Positions 1 through 5,302 of a DNA stretch of 5,302 bases are shown one piece after another. How positions within the stretch are numbered: the stretch's first letter is position 1; every line of letters starts with the position of its first letter. The translations under genes were made by a program, and so were the position numbers. The notes beneath the pieces were generated by a model, which was not told the origin of the DNA, did not search any database, and saw only the letters and a list, made by a program, of their open reading frames with translations. The stretch comes from Alphaproteobacteria bacterium (lineage in GTDB: Bacteria; Pseudomonadota; Alphaproteobacteria; ATCC43930; CGMCC-115725). The stretch is taken from positions 1 to 5,302 of the forward strand of contig JASHTP010000324.1 in NCBI GenBank assembly GCA_030040495.1. Reading direction: 5' to 3'.

Positions 1-23
1 GGTTCTCTGCTACCCCTGCGACG

Positions 24-30
24 AAGGGGG
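24..30 (+). promoter_or_regulatory. Ribosome binding site deciding the formyltransferase start
   Basis: AAGGGGG lies 8 nt before ATG39 but only 2 nt before ATG33, which favours the inner start. CCCCT at 13-17 can pair with AGGGG at 25-29 around a 7-nt loop, so the site could be partly hidden in a small hairpin. This is seen by eye and no folding energy was computed. Confidence 0.5.
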
Positions 31-38
31 CAATGCTC

Positions 39-962
39 ATGCGGGTTGCGATCATCGGTCAGCAGGCGTTCGGCACGGCCGTGCTCGATGCGTTCACGGC
101 ACGCGGCGACACGGTCGCGGGCGTATTCGTCCCGCCGGACGCGCCCGAGGCCAAGCCCGACCCCCTCGCCATTGCGGCGCGCGAGAAGGGCCTGCCGGTG
201 TTCCCGACCGCGAGCTATGGCGCCGACGAAACCATCGACGCGCTCCGCCGGCTCGGCGTCGATCTCGGCGTCATGGCTTATGTGTTGCAATTCGTGCCGC
301 AGACCTTCTGCCGCTTGCCCCGGCTGGGCACTATCCAATTCCATCCGTCGCTGCTGCCGCAGCACCGGGGCCCCTCGTCGATCAGTTGGCCGATCATGCT
401 CGGCAAGAGCCGTACCGGACTCAGCATCTTTCGCCCGGTCGACGGCCTCGATGAGGGACCCATCGTCCTTCAGAAGGAAGTCGAAATCGGCCCCGACGAT
501 ACGGTCGCGAGCGTCTATTTCAACAAGATCTTCCCGCTCGGCGTCGCCGCGCTCGTCGAGGCCGCCGATCTCGTGCTCGCCGGCAAGGCCCAGGAGCGCG
601 TCCAGGACGAAAGCCTGGCAAGCTATGAGGGTTGGGTCCGCGAGGCCGAATCGCGCATCAATTGGGCGAATCCGGTCGACGTCGTCTACAACATCATCCG
701 CGGCTGCAATCCGGCGCCGGGAGCCTGGACGATTGCGGGCGGCCGGCGGCTCCATCTTTTCGATTCCCGCAAGATCGCCGCACGCACCTTTGCCGAGGTC
801 AAAGGGCTGAAATGCGGCGAGGTGGTGGCGGCCGGCGCAGCGAGCTTCACCGTCCACGCGCAGGGCGGCTTCATCGAGGTGCTGCGTTGCCGGTTCGAGG
901 ACGGCAAGAAGATCGCCGGCAACGAAGCCGGCCTCGTCGTCGGCAGCCTGCTCGGCGAATGA
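39..962 (+). CDS. Formyltransferase-family protein, 10-formyl-THF hydrolase-like (FDH N-terminal domain type)
   Basis: The predicted cytoplasmic protein has 307 residues. An N-terminal Rossmann-like formyltransferase domain (about 1-180) opens with MRVAIIGQQAFG and carries the folate/formyl site around FHPSLLPQHRG (101-111), with the expected catalytic His102 and Asp138 (DGLDEGP). A C-terminal OB-type domain (about 205-305) contains INWANPVDVVYNIIRG and PGAW. Several stretches (IGQ-FG at the start, HPSLLP-HRG, DGLD-G-LLQKE, PDDTV) match, from memory, the hydrolase domain of 10-formyltetrahydrofolate dehydrogenase (ALDH1L1) better than bacterial Fmt. The Asn that precedes the catalytic His by two residues in Fmt is Gln100 here; FDH has Ile. 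The likely reaction is hydrolysis or transfer of the formyl group of 10-formyl-THF; tRNA formylation is less likely. ATG39 is preferred over ATG33 because AAGGGGG (24-30) sits 8 nt upstream and the protein then begins like FDH. It converges on the ABC operon; its upstream neighbour is outside the window. Confidence 0.85.
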   Translation: MRVAIIGQQAFGTAVLDAFTARGDTVAGVFVPPDAPEAKPDPLAIAAREKGLPVFPTASYGADETIDALRRLGVDLGVMAYVLQFVPQTFCRLPRLGTIQFHPSLLPQHRGPSSISWPIMLGKSRTGLSIFRPVDGLDEGPIVLQKEVEIGPDDTVASVYFNKIFPLGVAALVEAADLVLAGKAQERVQDESLASYEGWVREAESRINWANPVDVVYNIIRGCNPAPGAWTIAGGRRLHLFDSRKIAARTFAEVKGLKCGEVVAAGAASFTVHAQGGFIEVLRCRFEDGKKIAGNEAGLVVGSLLGE

Positions 963-991
963 GCGAGCCGCGAGGTCGATATCGTCCCGCC

Positions 992-1009
992 GCCGGTTGA
1001 GCCGCCGGC
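992..1009. terminator. Weak stem-loop between convergent genes
   Basis: GCCGG (992-996) and CCGGC (1005-1009) form a 5-bp GC-only inverted repeat with an 8-nt loop, in the 47-nt gap between the convergent formyltransferase and permease stops. There is no U-tract on either side, so it is not a standard intrinsic terminator. It may still help separate convergent transcription. In this GC-rich sequence it could arise by chance. Confidence 0.25.
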
Positions 1010-1786
1010 TTACGCGGCGGATGCCTCGGCATGCCACACCAGCAGGCGGCGGCGGATGAGTTCCATCGCTCTGACCAGCCCTGCGCCGACGATGGCGATG
1101 GCGAGAATGCCGGCGAAGACCCCGGGCGAATCGGCAAAGCGCATGTCGGTCATGATCGAGCCGCCGAGCCCTTCGCCGCCCATCGCCATCTCGCTGATGA
1201 TTTCGACGATGAGCGCGATCGGCATCGCCACTTGCAGACCGGTGAAGATCTGGGGCAGCGAGGACGGCAGCGCGATCTCCCAGAGGAGCTGAGCACGGCT
1301 CGCTCCCAGGCTGAGCGCCGACCACAGCAGGACGTGCTCGACGCCGTCCGCCGCCGCCCAGGCAGACACCACCACCGGGAAAACGGCGGAGAAGGCGACC
1401 ATGAGAATCTTCGACGCGTCGAAGACGCCGAACCACAGAATGAACACCGGCAGGAAGGCGATCTTGGGCATCGGCAGCCCGATCGACACCAGCGGATCGA
1501 AGAACCAGCGCATCGGCGGGACGCGTGCGATCATCACGCCGATGGCGATGCCCGCGACCGCTGCCAAAGCGAAACCGGCAAAGGCACGATAGAGCGTCAG
1601 CGCAATGCCGAGGATCACGTCGCCCGAGACGACGTCGTGATAGAGCCGAACCACGACCGTGGAGAAGGCCGGGAGCAGGAAGGCCGAGACGACATGCGCC
1701 TCTGCAAAGCCCTGCCACAGCGCCAGCACCCCGAGGATCGAGGCCCAACGCAACAGCGCTTGCCCTATCGCGCTCACGCCCGCCAT
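1010..1786 (-). CDS. ABC transporter permease (NitT/TauT type), second permease of the operon
   Basis: This 258-residue inner-membrane protein belongs to the binding-protein-dependent permease family (BPD_transp_1, SsuC/TauC/NitT group). Hydrophobic segments lie near residues 12-30, 62-86, 108-121, 124-146, 187-203 and 222-241, giving the usual six-helix core. The cytoplasmic EAA-like loop that docks onto the ATPase is GASRAQLLWEIALPSSLPQ with following residues (161-185). It is preceded by ILWFGVFDASKI, a hallmark of this permease group. The start is uncertain: ATG1786 overlaps the upstream permease by 13 nt, while GTG1777, three codons in, gives a 4-nt GTGA overlap like the junction upstream. 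Neither has a clear Shine-Dalgarno sequence, so translation is probably coupled. It is a distinct paralogue of the neighbouring permease, so the importer probably uses a heterodimeric channel. The transported substrate is unknown. Confidence 0.93.
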   Translation of the reverse strand: MAGVSAIGQALLRWASILGVLALWQGFAEAHVVSAFLLPAFSTVVVRLYHDVVSGDVILGIALTLYRAFAGFALAAVAGIAIGVMIARVPPMRWFFDPLVSIGLPMPKIAFLPVFILWFGVFDASKILMVAFSAVFPVVVSAWAAADGVEHVLLWSALSLGASRAQLLWEIALPSSLPQIFTGLQVAMPIALIVEIISEMAMGGEGLGGSIMTDMRFADSPGVFAGILAIAIVGAGLVRAMELIRRRLLVWHAEASAA

Positions 1787-2517
1787 CGCAACGCCCGGCG
1801 CATCAGCAGGAGATAAAGGCGGTCGGCGAAAAAGCCGACGGCCGAAACCGTGAGGACGCCGGCGAACATCGCATCGTAGGCGCCGCCCTCGCCGAAGGAG
1901 GAGATGAGGTAGCCCATACCGCGCTGGCTGATGAGCAGCTCGGCCGCGACCAGCAGGATGAAGGACAGCGCCAGGGCATTGCGTATGCCGGCCAGGATTT
2001 CCGGCATCGCCGCCGGCAGGACGACGTCCCACAGCACCTGATGACGCTTTGCGCCGGCGGCAAGCGCCGACCAGATCAGCACCTGCTCGACGCCGCGCGC
2101 ACCGTTGAAGGCGCCGATCACCACCGGCAGCAGGCAACCGAGGAAGACGGCGGCGATCTTGGAGGCGGCGCCCAGTCCGAACCAGAGGATCGTCACCGGA
2201 ATGAGCGCCGAGCGCGGCAACGGGTAGAGCACGCGGATGAGCGGATTGATCAGGATCTCGATCGGGCGGTACCACGCCATCAATATGCCGAGGGTCACGC
2301 CGACGACGACGCCGAGGGCGAGACCGGCCGACAGGTTCTGCAACGAAGACAGGCCGTTGACCGCCAGGTCGCCATCGCGCAGCAATTCCATCCAGGCGCG
2401 GAGGACCGCGCTCAGTGGCGGCAGCGTATCCTTGTCGATGAGGCCGAGCCGCGGCGCCGCCTCCCAGACGGCGGCCAGCAGCAGCAGCGGCGAGTAGCGC
2501 GTAAGCGCGGCTTTCAC
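1774..2517 (-). CDS. ABC transporter permease (NitT/TauT type), first permease of the operon
   Basis: This 247-residue permease has about six membrane segments (near 9-27, 64-82, 100-117, 121-140, 183-200 and 215-238). The pre-loop motif ILWFGLGAASKIAAVFLG is near 110-127, and the EAA-like ATPase-docking loop GAKRHQVLWDVVLPAAMPE runs with following residues over 155-179. It translates from GTG, not ATG. The GTG (2517-2515) overlaps the ATPase stop as GTGA, a typical translational-coupling arrangement. AGGAG at 2529-2533, inside the ATPase gene, lies 11 nt upstream and may assist. The loop and helices align well with the following permease, but the two differ throughout, consistent with an old duplication rather than a recent one. 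Its length is normal for the family and no lesions are seen. Together with its partner it should form the membrane channel for the substrate delivered by the binding protein. Confidence 0.95.
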   Translation of the reverse strand: MKAALTRYSPLLLLAAVWEAAPRLGLIDKDTLPPLSAVLRAWMELLRDGDLAVNGLSSLQNLSAGLALGVVVGVTLGILMAWYRPIEILINPLIRVLYPLPRSALIPVTILWFGLGAASKIAAVFLGCLLPVVIGAFNGARGVEQVLIWSALAAGAKRHQVLWDVVLPAAMPEILAGIRNALALSFILLVAAELLISQRGMGYLISSFGEGGAYDAMFAGVLTVSAVGFFADRLYLLLMRRALRWRA

Positions 2518-3308
2518 GGCTCCCGGCGCTCCTGCGCGAGAATCGCCTCGTTGCGCACCAGGCCCCAGATATGCTCCACCTTCTCGGCAAAGGCGTGCGT
2601 GCCGGCGATCTCGGCGCCCCGTTCGCCGGCGAAGCTGGTATCGACGATCTCCTTGATGCGCCCCGGGCGGGCCGACATGACGGCGACGCGATCGGCGAGA
2701 TAGACCGCCTCGCGAACGTCGTGGGTGACGAAGACCACAGTCTTCGGCCTGCGCCGGATGATCGCCAGGAGCTCTTCATGCATCAGCGCGCGCGTCTGGG
2801 CATCGAGCGCGCCGAAGGGCTCGTCCATCAGCAGTATGGCGGGATCGACGGCGAGGGTCCGGGCGATGGCCACGCGCTGCTTCATCCCGCCCGAGAGCTG
2901 CGCGGGATAGCTGTTCTCGAACCCCCGAAGATGAACCAGCTCGACCAACTCCTGCGCGCGCCGCTCGCGCTCGGCGCGCGGCAGCCGCTGCTTTTCGAGC
3001 CCGTAGAGAATGTTCTGCCGCACGGTCTTCCAGGGGTAAAGCGCAAAGTTCTGGAAGACGATGCCGCGGTCCGGGCCGGGCCCTGCGACGCGCTTGGCGG
3101 CGACGGTGATCTCACCGGTCTCGACCGGCAGAAATCCGCCGAGAAGATAGAGCAGCGTGCTCTTGCCGCAGCCGCTGGGACCGAGCAGCGCCAGGAACTC
3201 GCGCTCGCGCACCTCGAGCGACACGTCTTGTAAAGCCAACACAGGCTGGCCGCGCGGCGGGCGATAGGTGTGGCTCACCCCGCGGAACGAGATGCCCGTC
3301 GCCGTCAT
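2514..3308 (-). CDS. ABC transporter ATP-binding protein (NitT/TauT type)
   Basis: This 264-residue cytoplasmic ATPase energises the importer. All catalytic motifs are intact: Walker A GPSGCGKST (43-51), Q-loop Gln86 in VFQNFALYPWKTV, signature LSGGMKQR (138-145), Walker B AILLMDEP (157-164, catalytic Glu163), D-loop GALDA (166-170) and switch His196 in FVTHD. The YPWKTV stretch after the Q-loop is characteristic of the SsuB/TauB/NitD group. The C-terminal tail after about residue 215 is short, with no regulatory domain. The gene begins 18 nt after the binding-protein stop without a clear Shine-Dalgarno sequence, and ends in a GTGA overlap with the first permease. It is the only ATPase in the operon, so it presumably works as a homodimer under two different permeases. 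Confidence 0.97.
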   Translation of the reverse strand: MTATGISFRGVSHTYRPPRGQPVLALQDVSLEVREREFLALLGPSGCGKSTLLYLLGGFLPVETGEITVAAKRVAGPGPDRGIVFQNFALYPWKTVRQNILYGLEKQRLPRAERERRAQELVELVHLRGFENSYPAQLSGGMKQRVAIARTLAVDPAILLMDEPFGALDAQTRALMHEELLAIIRRRPKTVVFVTHDVREAVYLADRVAVMSARPGRIKEIVDTSFAGERGAEIAGTHAFAEKVEHIWGLVRNEAILAQERREP

Positions 3309-3326
3309 GCCGGTGCCGCGTCGGAC

Positions 3327-4334
3327 TCAGCGCGGCCGCTTCGCCGCTTCCTCGACGAGCGACAGGTCGGCATACTTGTTGACGTCGATCGAGATCTTGA
3401 GCAGTCCCAGCTCCTTCTGGACGTCGAGATTGCTCTGCAAGGCTTTGACATTGGGGATCACGTCCGGATTGCGATAGTAGTCGTTCTTGGTGAAGACCCA
3501 ATCTTCGTAGGCGGATGGCGGCTGCTTGGTGAAATTGGCGAGGATCTTGATCGCCTCGGCACGGTTCTTGGGGTCATAGTACCAACGCATCGCTCGCTGC
3601 CAGTCTTCGAAGAAATCGACGAGCACGGCGCGATGGGCCGCGATGAAGCCTTGCCGCGCCGCCATCAGCGTCGTCTGCGCTTCTCCCATCGCATCCTTCA
3701 TGGTGAAAAGGGTACGGACCTTGCCGGACTTCTTGGCGATCAGCGCGAACGGCATGACCATGCCGGCGAGATCGACCTTCTTCTCTTCGAGGGCCGCGGC
3801 CATGTTGGGGAACTGAATTTCGACGATCTGGTAGTCGCGGTTCGCTTCGAGCCCATGATCCCTGAGAATCTTGCGGAGCGCCATATCGACGGCGCCGCCG
3901 AGACCGTTGGTGGCCAGCACCTTGCCTCTGAGGTCCTCGACCTTGTGGATCGGGCCGTCCGTGCGGACGAAATACTCGTTGGCGTAGTAGCCGTCGGCGC
4001 CGTCCTGATAGAGGTCGCCGATCAGTCGGAGATCGTCCATATGCGCGTTCTGAATGGCGAGGCCGAAGGACGAGAAGGCCAGCGCGGCGATGTCGAGCTC
4101 GCCCGCCGCCAGCGCCGTGATCTGCGGCGTGCTGCCGCGGAAATGGATGAGCTCCACGGTGTAGGATTTGCCGTAATGCTTCAGGATTTCGGGCTTGGCG
4201 AAGATGATCGAGGTGAGCTGGCCCGGGACGACGGCCCAGCCGATGCGCAGCTTGAGCGGCTCGTCGGCGCGGCCGGTCGATGACGTCACCAGCAGCAGAG
4301 CGAGCGCCGCAGCCAGCCAAGCCCGTCTCGCCAT
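3327..4334 (-). CDS. ABC transporter periplasmic substrate-binding protein (NMT1/SsuA-like)
   Basis: This 335-residue binding protein is the first gene of the importer operon. It has a clear signal peptide: basic MARR, hydrophobic core WLAAALALLLV, and likely cleavage after GRA (residue 23). There is no lipobox cysteine, so the mature protein should be soluble in the periplasm. The body matches the NMT1/THI5-like type II binding fold: LRIGWAVVPGQ at the start, the FRGSTPQITALAAGELDIA segment (66-83), VEDLRGKVLATNGLGGAVD (132-150), and a second lobe ending near 230. The start at ATG4334 is chosen because GGGAGGGG lies directly upstream and the protein then starts at a normal signal peptide; an in-frame ATG at 4361 would place the ribosome site inside the coding region. 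The ligand cannot be deduced. Relatives bind nitrate, alkanesulfonates, pyrimidine precursors, flavins or aromatic acids. Confidence 0.94.
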   Translation of the reverse strand: MARRAWLAAALALLLVTSSTGRADEPLKLRIGWAVVPGQLTSIIFAKPEILKHYGKSYTVELIHFRGSTPQITALAAGELDIAALAFSSFGLAIQNAHMDDLRLIGDLYQDGADGYYANEYFVRTDGPIHKVEDLRGKVLATNGLGGAVDMALRKILRDHGLEANRDYQIVEIQFPNMAAALEEKKVDLAGMVMPFALIAKKSGKVRTLFTMKDAMGEAQTTLMAARQGFIAAHRAVLVDFFEDWQRAMRWYYDPKNRAEAIKILANFTKQPPSAYEDWVFTKNDYYRNPDVIPNVKALQSNLDVQKELGLLKISIDVNKYADLSLVEEAAKRPR

Positions 4335-4338
4335 TGTT

Positions 4339-4346
4339 CCCCTCCC
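4339..4346 (-). promoter_or_regulatory. Strong ribosome binding site of the substrate-binding protein gene
   Basis: On the minus strand GGGAGGGG ends 4 nt before ATG4334, with its GGAGG core 6 nt away. It is the strongest Shine-Dalgarno in the importer operon. It fixes the start at 4334 and fits high expression of the binding protein relative to the weakly led downstream genes. Confidence 0.8.
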
Positions 4347-4368
4347 GCCGCAACCTGTCATTTTATCG

Positions 4369-4391
4369 GCCGATCACCATCAGCGATCGGC
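4369..4391. promoter_or_regulatory. Inverted repeat, candidate operator in the divergent intergenic region
   Basis: GCCGATC (4369-4375) and GATCGGC (4385-4391) form a perfect 7-bp inverted repeat with a 9-nt spacer. The left arm also lies in a perfect 10-bp palindrome, ATCGGCCGAT (4365-4374). The repeat sits between the importer and hydroxylase genes, just downstream of the proposed importer promoter, where a repressor could block transcription. Half-sites are about one and a half helical turns apart centre to centre (16 bp). No regulator gene is in the window, so the regulator's identity is open. Confidence 0.45.
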
Positions 4392-4405
4392 GCAAGTTTT
4401 CGACG

Positions 4406-4435
4406 CATATCCGCACGGGCGGCGACGCTTGTCAA
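4406..4435 (-). promoter_or_regulatory. Possible sigma-70-type promoter of the ABC importer operon
   Basis: Read on the minus strand, a perfect TTGACA (4435-4430) is followed after 18 nt by GATATG (4411-4406), a weak -10 that matches TATAAT at three positions. With 17 nt the hexamer would be GGATAT. Transcription would start around 4399, leaving a leader of about 65 nt that contains the inverted repeat. The -35 match is strong and the -10 match poor, as is common in GC-rich alphaproteobacteria. No equally good promoter was found for the opposite gene. Confidence 0.4.
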
Positions 4436-4482
4436 TGTCTGGACAGAAGCGCGACCGAACGGGCAGGATCGCGCGCCAAACC

Positions 4483-4491
4483 GGGGAGGAG
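4483..4491 (+). promoter_or_regulatory. Ribosome binding site supporting a TTG start for the molybdenum hydroxylase gene
   Basis: GGGGAGGAG precedes TTG4495, with the GGAGG core ending 5 nt before the codon. No such site precedes the in-frame ATG at 4435. The site therefore points to TTG4495 as the translation start. Confidence 0.65.
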
Positions 4492-4494
4492 CCG

Positions 4495-5302
4495 TTGCGC
4501 GAATTCGACCTGGGCCGGGCCGTTCCCCGGACGGAGGATTTCCAGCTGTTGCGCGGTCGCGGTCGCTATACCGATGACATCGACCTGCCGCGCCAGGCCC
4601 ATCTCTACCTCCTGCGCTCGCCGCACGCCGCGGCGCGCCTCCGAGCCATCGACGTCGGCGCCGCCGCCACCGCCCCGGGCGTGCTTGCGGTTCTGACCGG
4701 CAAGGATGCCGAGGCCGACGGTCTCGGCACGTTTTCATCGGCGGTTCAGCGCAAGCGGCGGGACGGCTCCGCCAACTTCGTGCCGCCTTATCGCGTGCTG
4801 GCGCTCGACCGCGTGCGCCACGTCGGCGAGCCGGTCGCGGCCGTCGTCGCCGAAAGCCTCGCCCAGGCGAAGGACGCAGCGGAGCTCGTCGCCGTCGACT
4901 GGGAGGTCTTGCCGTCGGTCACCGATACGGCGAGCGCGCCCTTGCCGGGCGTGCCTGCGGTATGGGACGAGGTGCCGGACAACATTTGCTTCGTATACGA
5001 GATCGGCGGCAAAGCGGCGGTCGATGCCGCCTTCGCCCGCGCCAAGCATGTGGTGAAGGAGCGCTTCCGCATCAGCCGGGTCGCCGTCAATCCGATGGAA
5101 GGACGCACGGCGCTCGGGCTCTATGACGAGCGCGACGGTCGTTATACCCTTTACGCCGGTCTGCAGGGCGTCCATCGCACGCGCGTCGAGCTCGCCGCCA
5201 ACATCTTCAAGCTGCCGGCGAACCGCTTCCGCCTGATCTCGCCCGACGTCGGCGGCGGCTTCGGCATGAAGGGAAGTGCGTTTCCCGAGCTGGCGCTGGT
5301 GC
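4495..5302 (+). CDS. Xanthine dehydrogenase/CO dehydrogenase-family molybdopterin-binding large subunit (5' part, runs off window)
   Basis: An open frame encodes the first 269 residues of a molybdenum hydroxylase large subunit (CoxL/XdhB-like, normally about 770-800 residues). From TTG4495 the protein begins REFDLGRAVPRTEDFQLLRG, followed by GRYTDDI, the usual opening of this family. The hammerhead domain covers about 18-130 and includes HVGEPVAAVVAE (109-120). The cofactor-binding domain then begins, with NPMEGR (199-204), LQGVHRTR and the molybdopterin motif GGGFGMKG (253-260). The enzyme would hydroxylate a carbon centre using water, passing electrons to FeS and FAD subunits or domains encoded elsewhere. 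An in-frame ATG at 4435 would add 20 residues of unremarkable sequence and lacks a ribosome site. The gene leads its strand after a 160-bp intergenic region, unlike the coxMSL order. The active-site loop that separates CO dehydrogenase from other members lies beyond the window, so the substrate is open. Confidence 0.92.
   Translation, partial: MREFDLGRAVPRTEDFQLLRGRGRYTDDIDLPRQAHLYLLRSPHAAARLRAIDVGAAATAPGVLAVLTGKDAEADGLGTFSSAVQRKRRDGSANFVPPYRVLALDRVRHVGEPVAAVVAESLAQAKDAAELVAVDWEVLPSVTDTASAPLPGVPAVWDEVPDNICFVYEIGGKAAVDAAFARAKHVVKERFRISRVAVNPMEGRTALGLYDERDGRYTLYAGLQGVHRTRVELAANIFKLPANRFRLISPDVGGGFGMKGSAFPELALV

Noticed and set aside
1..38. The end of an upstream coding region at the left edge.
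   Set aside because: No stop codon or recognisable protein sequence is visible in 38 bases, so nothing can be supported.
1525..2703. A long plus-strand open frame (392 codons) antisense to the permeases and ATPase.
   Set aside because: The composition is typical of an antisense shadow in GC-rich DNA (Arg, Gln, Asp, His-rich), with no domain, and the opposite strand holds clear ABC transporter genes. The plus-strand frames at 1031-1816, 2571-3233 and 3270-4283 are rejected for the same reason.
1787..2779. An uninterrupted minus-strand frame extends upstream of the second permease, giving a 589-codon ORF.
   Set aside because: The upstream part overlaps the first permease and the ATPase in another frame, is Arg/Pro/Ala-rich and shows no domain. 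Only the part from 1786 (or 1777) looks like a protein.
4335..4361. N-terminal extension of the binding protein from ATG4361.
   Set aside because: It would put GGGAGGGG inside the coding region and add nine residues before a normal signal peptide.
4369..4400. The inverted repeat followed by TTTT (4397-4400) as a plus-strand intrinsic terminator.
   Set aside because: The T-run is short and separated from the stem by five bases, and no plus-strand gene ends nearby, so an operator is the better reading.
4358..4738. Open frames on both strands across the divergent region and the start of the hydroxylase gene.
   Set aside because: They have low-complexity Arg/Pro/Ala composition and overlap the well-supported hydroxylase frame. 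No family motif is seen.

Overview
This window is a GC-rich chromosomal segment whose codon usage, signal peptide style and gene families fit a soil or plant-associated alphaproteobacterium (Hyphomicrobiales/Rhodospirillales type). The taxon is an inference from composition and family mix, because no marker gene is present. The coding density is high: six protein genes, no RNA genes, no mobile elements and no CRISPR.

Layout. Positions 39-962 (+) encode a stand-alone formyltransferase-fold protein that resembles the hydrolase domain of 10-formyltetrahydrofolate dehydrogenase more than a housekeeping methionyl-tRNA formyltransferase. It converges on a minus-strand operon (4334 down to 1010) for a complete NitT/TauT-type ABC importer: periplasmic binding protein, ATPase, then two different permeases. 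The genes are packed with an 18-nt gap, a 4-nt GTGA overlap, and a 13-nt (or, with an alternative start, again 4-nt GTGA) overlap. A 160-bp divergent intergenic region (4335-4494) holds a perfect TTGACA hexamer pointing toward the importer and a 7-bp inverted repeat. To its right, a plus-strand gene for the large molybdopterin-binding subunit of a xanthine dehydrogenase/CO dehydrogenase-family hydroxylase begins at about 4495, probably with a TTG codon, and runs off the window at 5302.

How the genes may work together. The importer and the molybdenum hydroxylase share a divergent control region. A simple model is that the importer brings in a small organic substrate which the hydroxylase oxidises. 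The formyl-THF hydrolase-like protein could handle one-carbon units released by such a pathway or balance the folate pool. The substrate cannot be read from the sequence: the importer family covers nitrate, sulfonates, pyrimidines, riboflavin and aromatic acids, and the hydroxylase active-site loop lies beyond the window. The individual family calls are firm; the pathway is a hypothesis.
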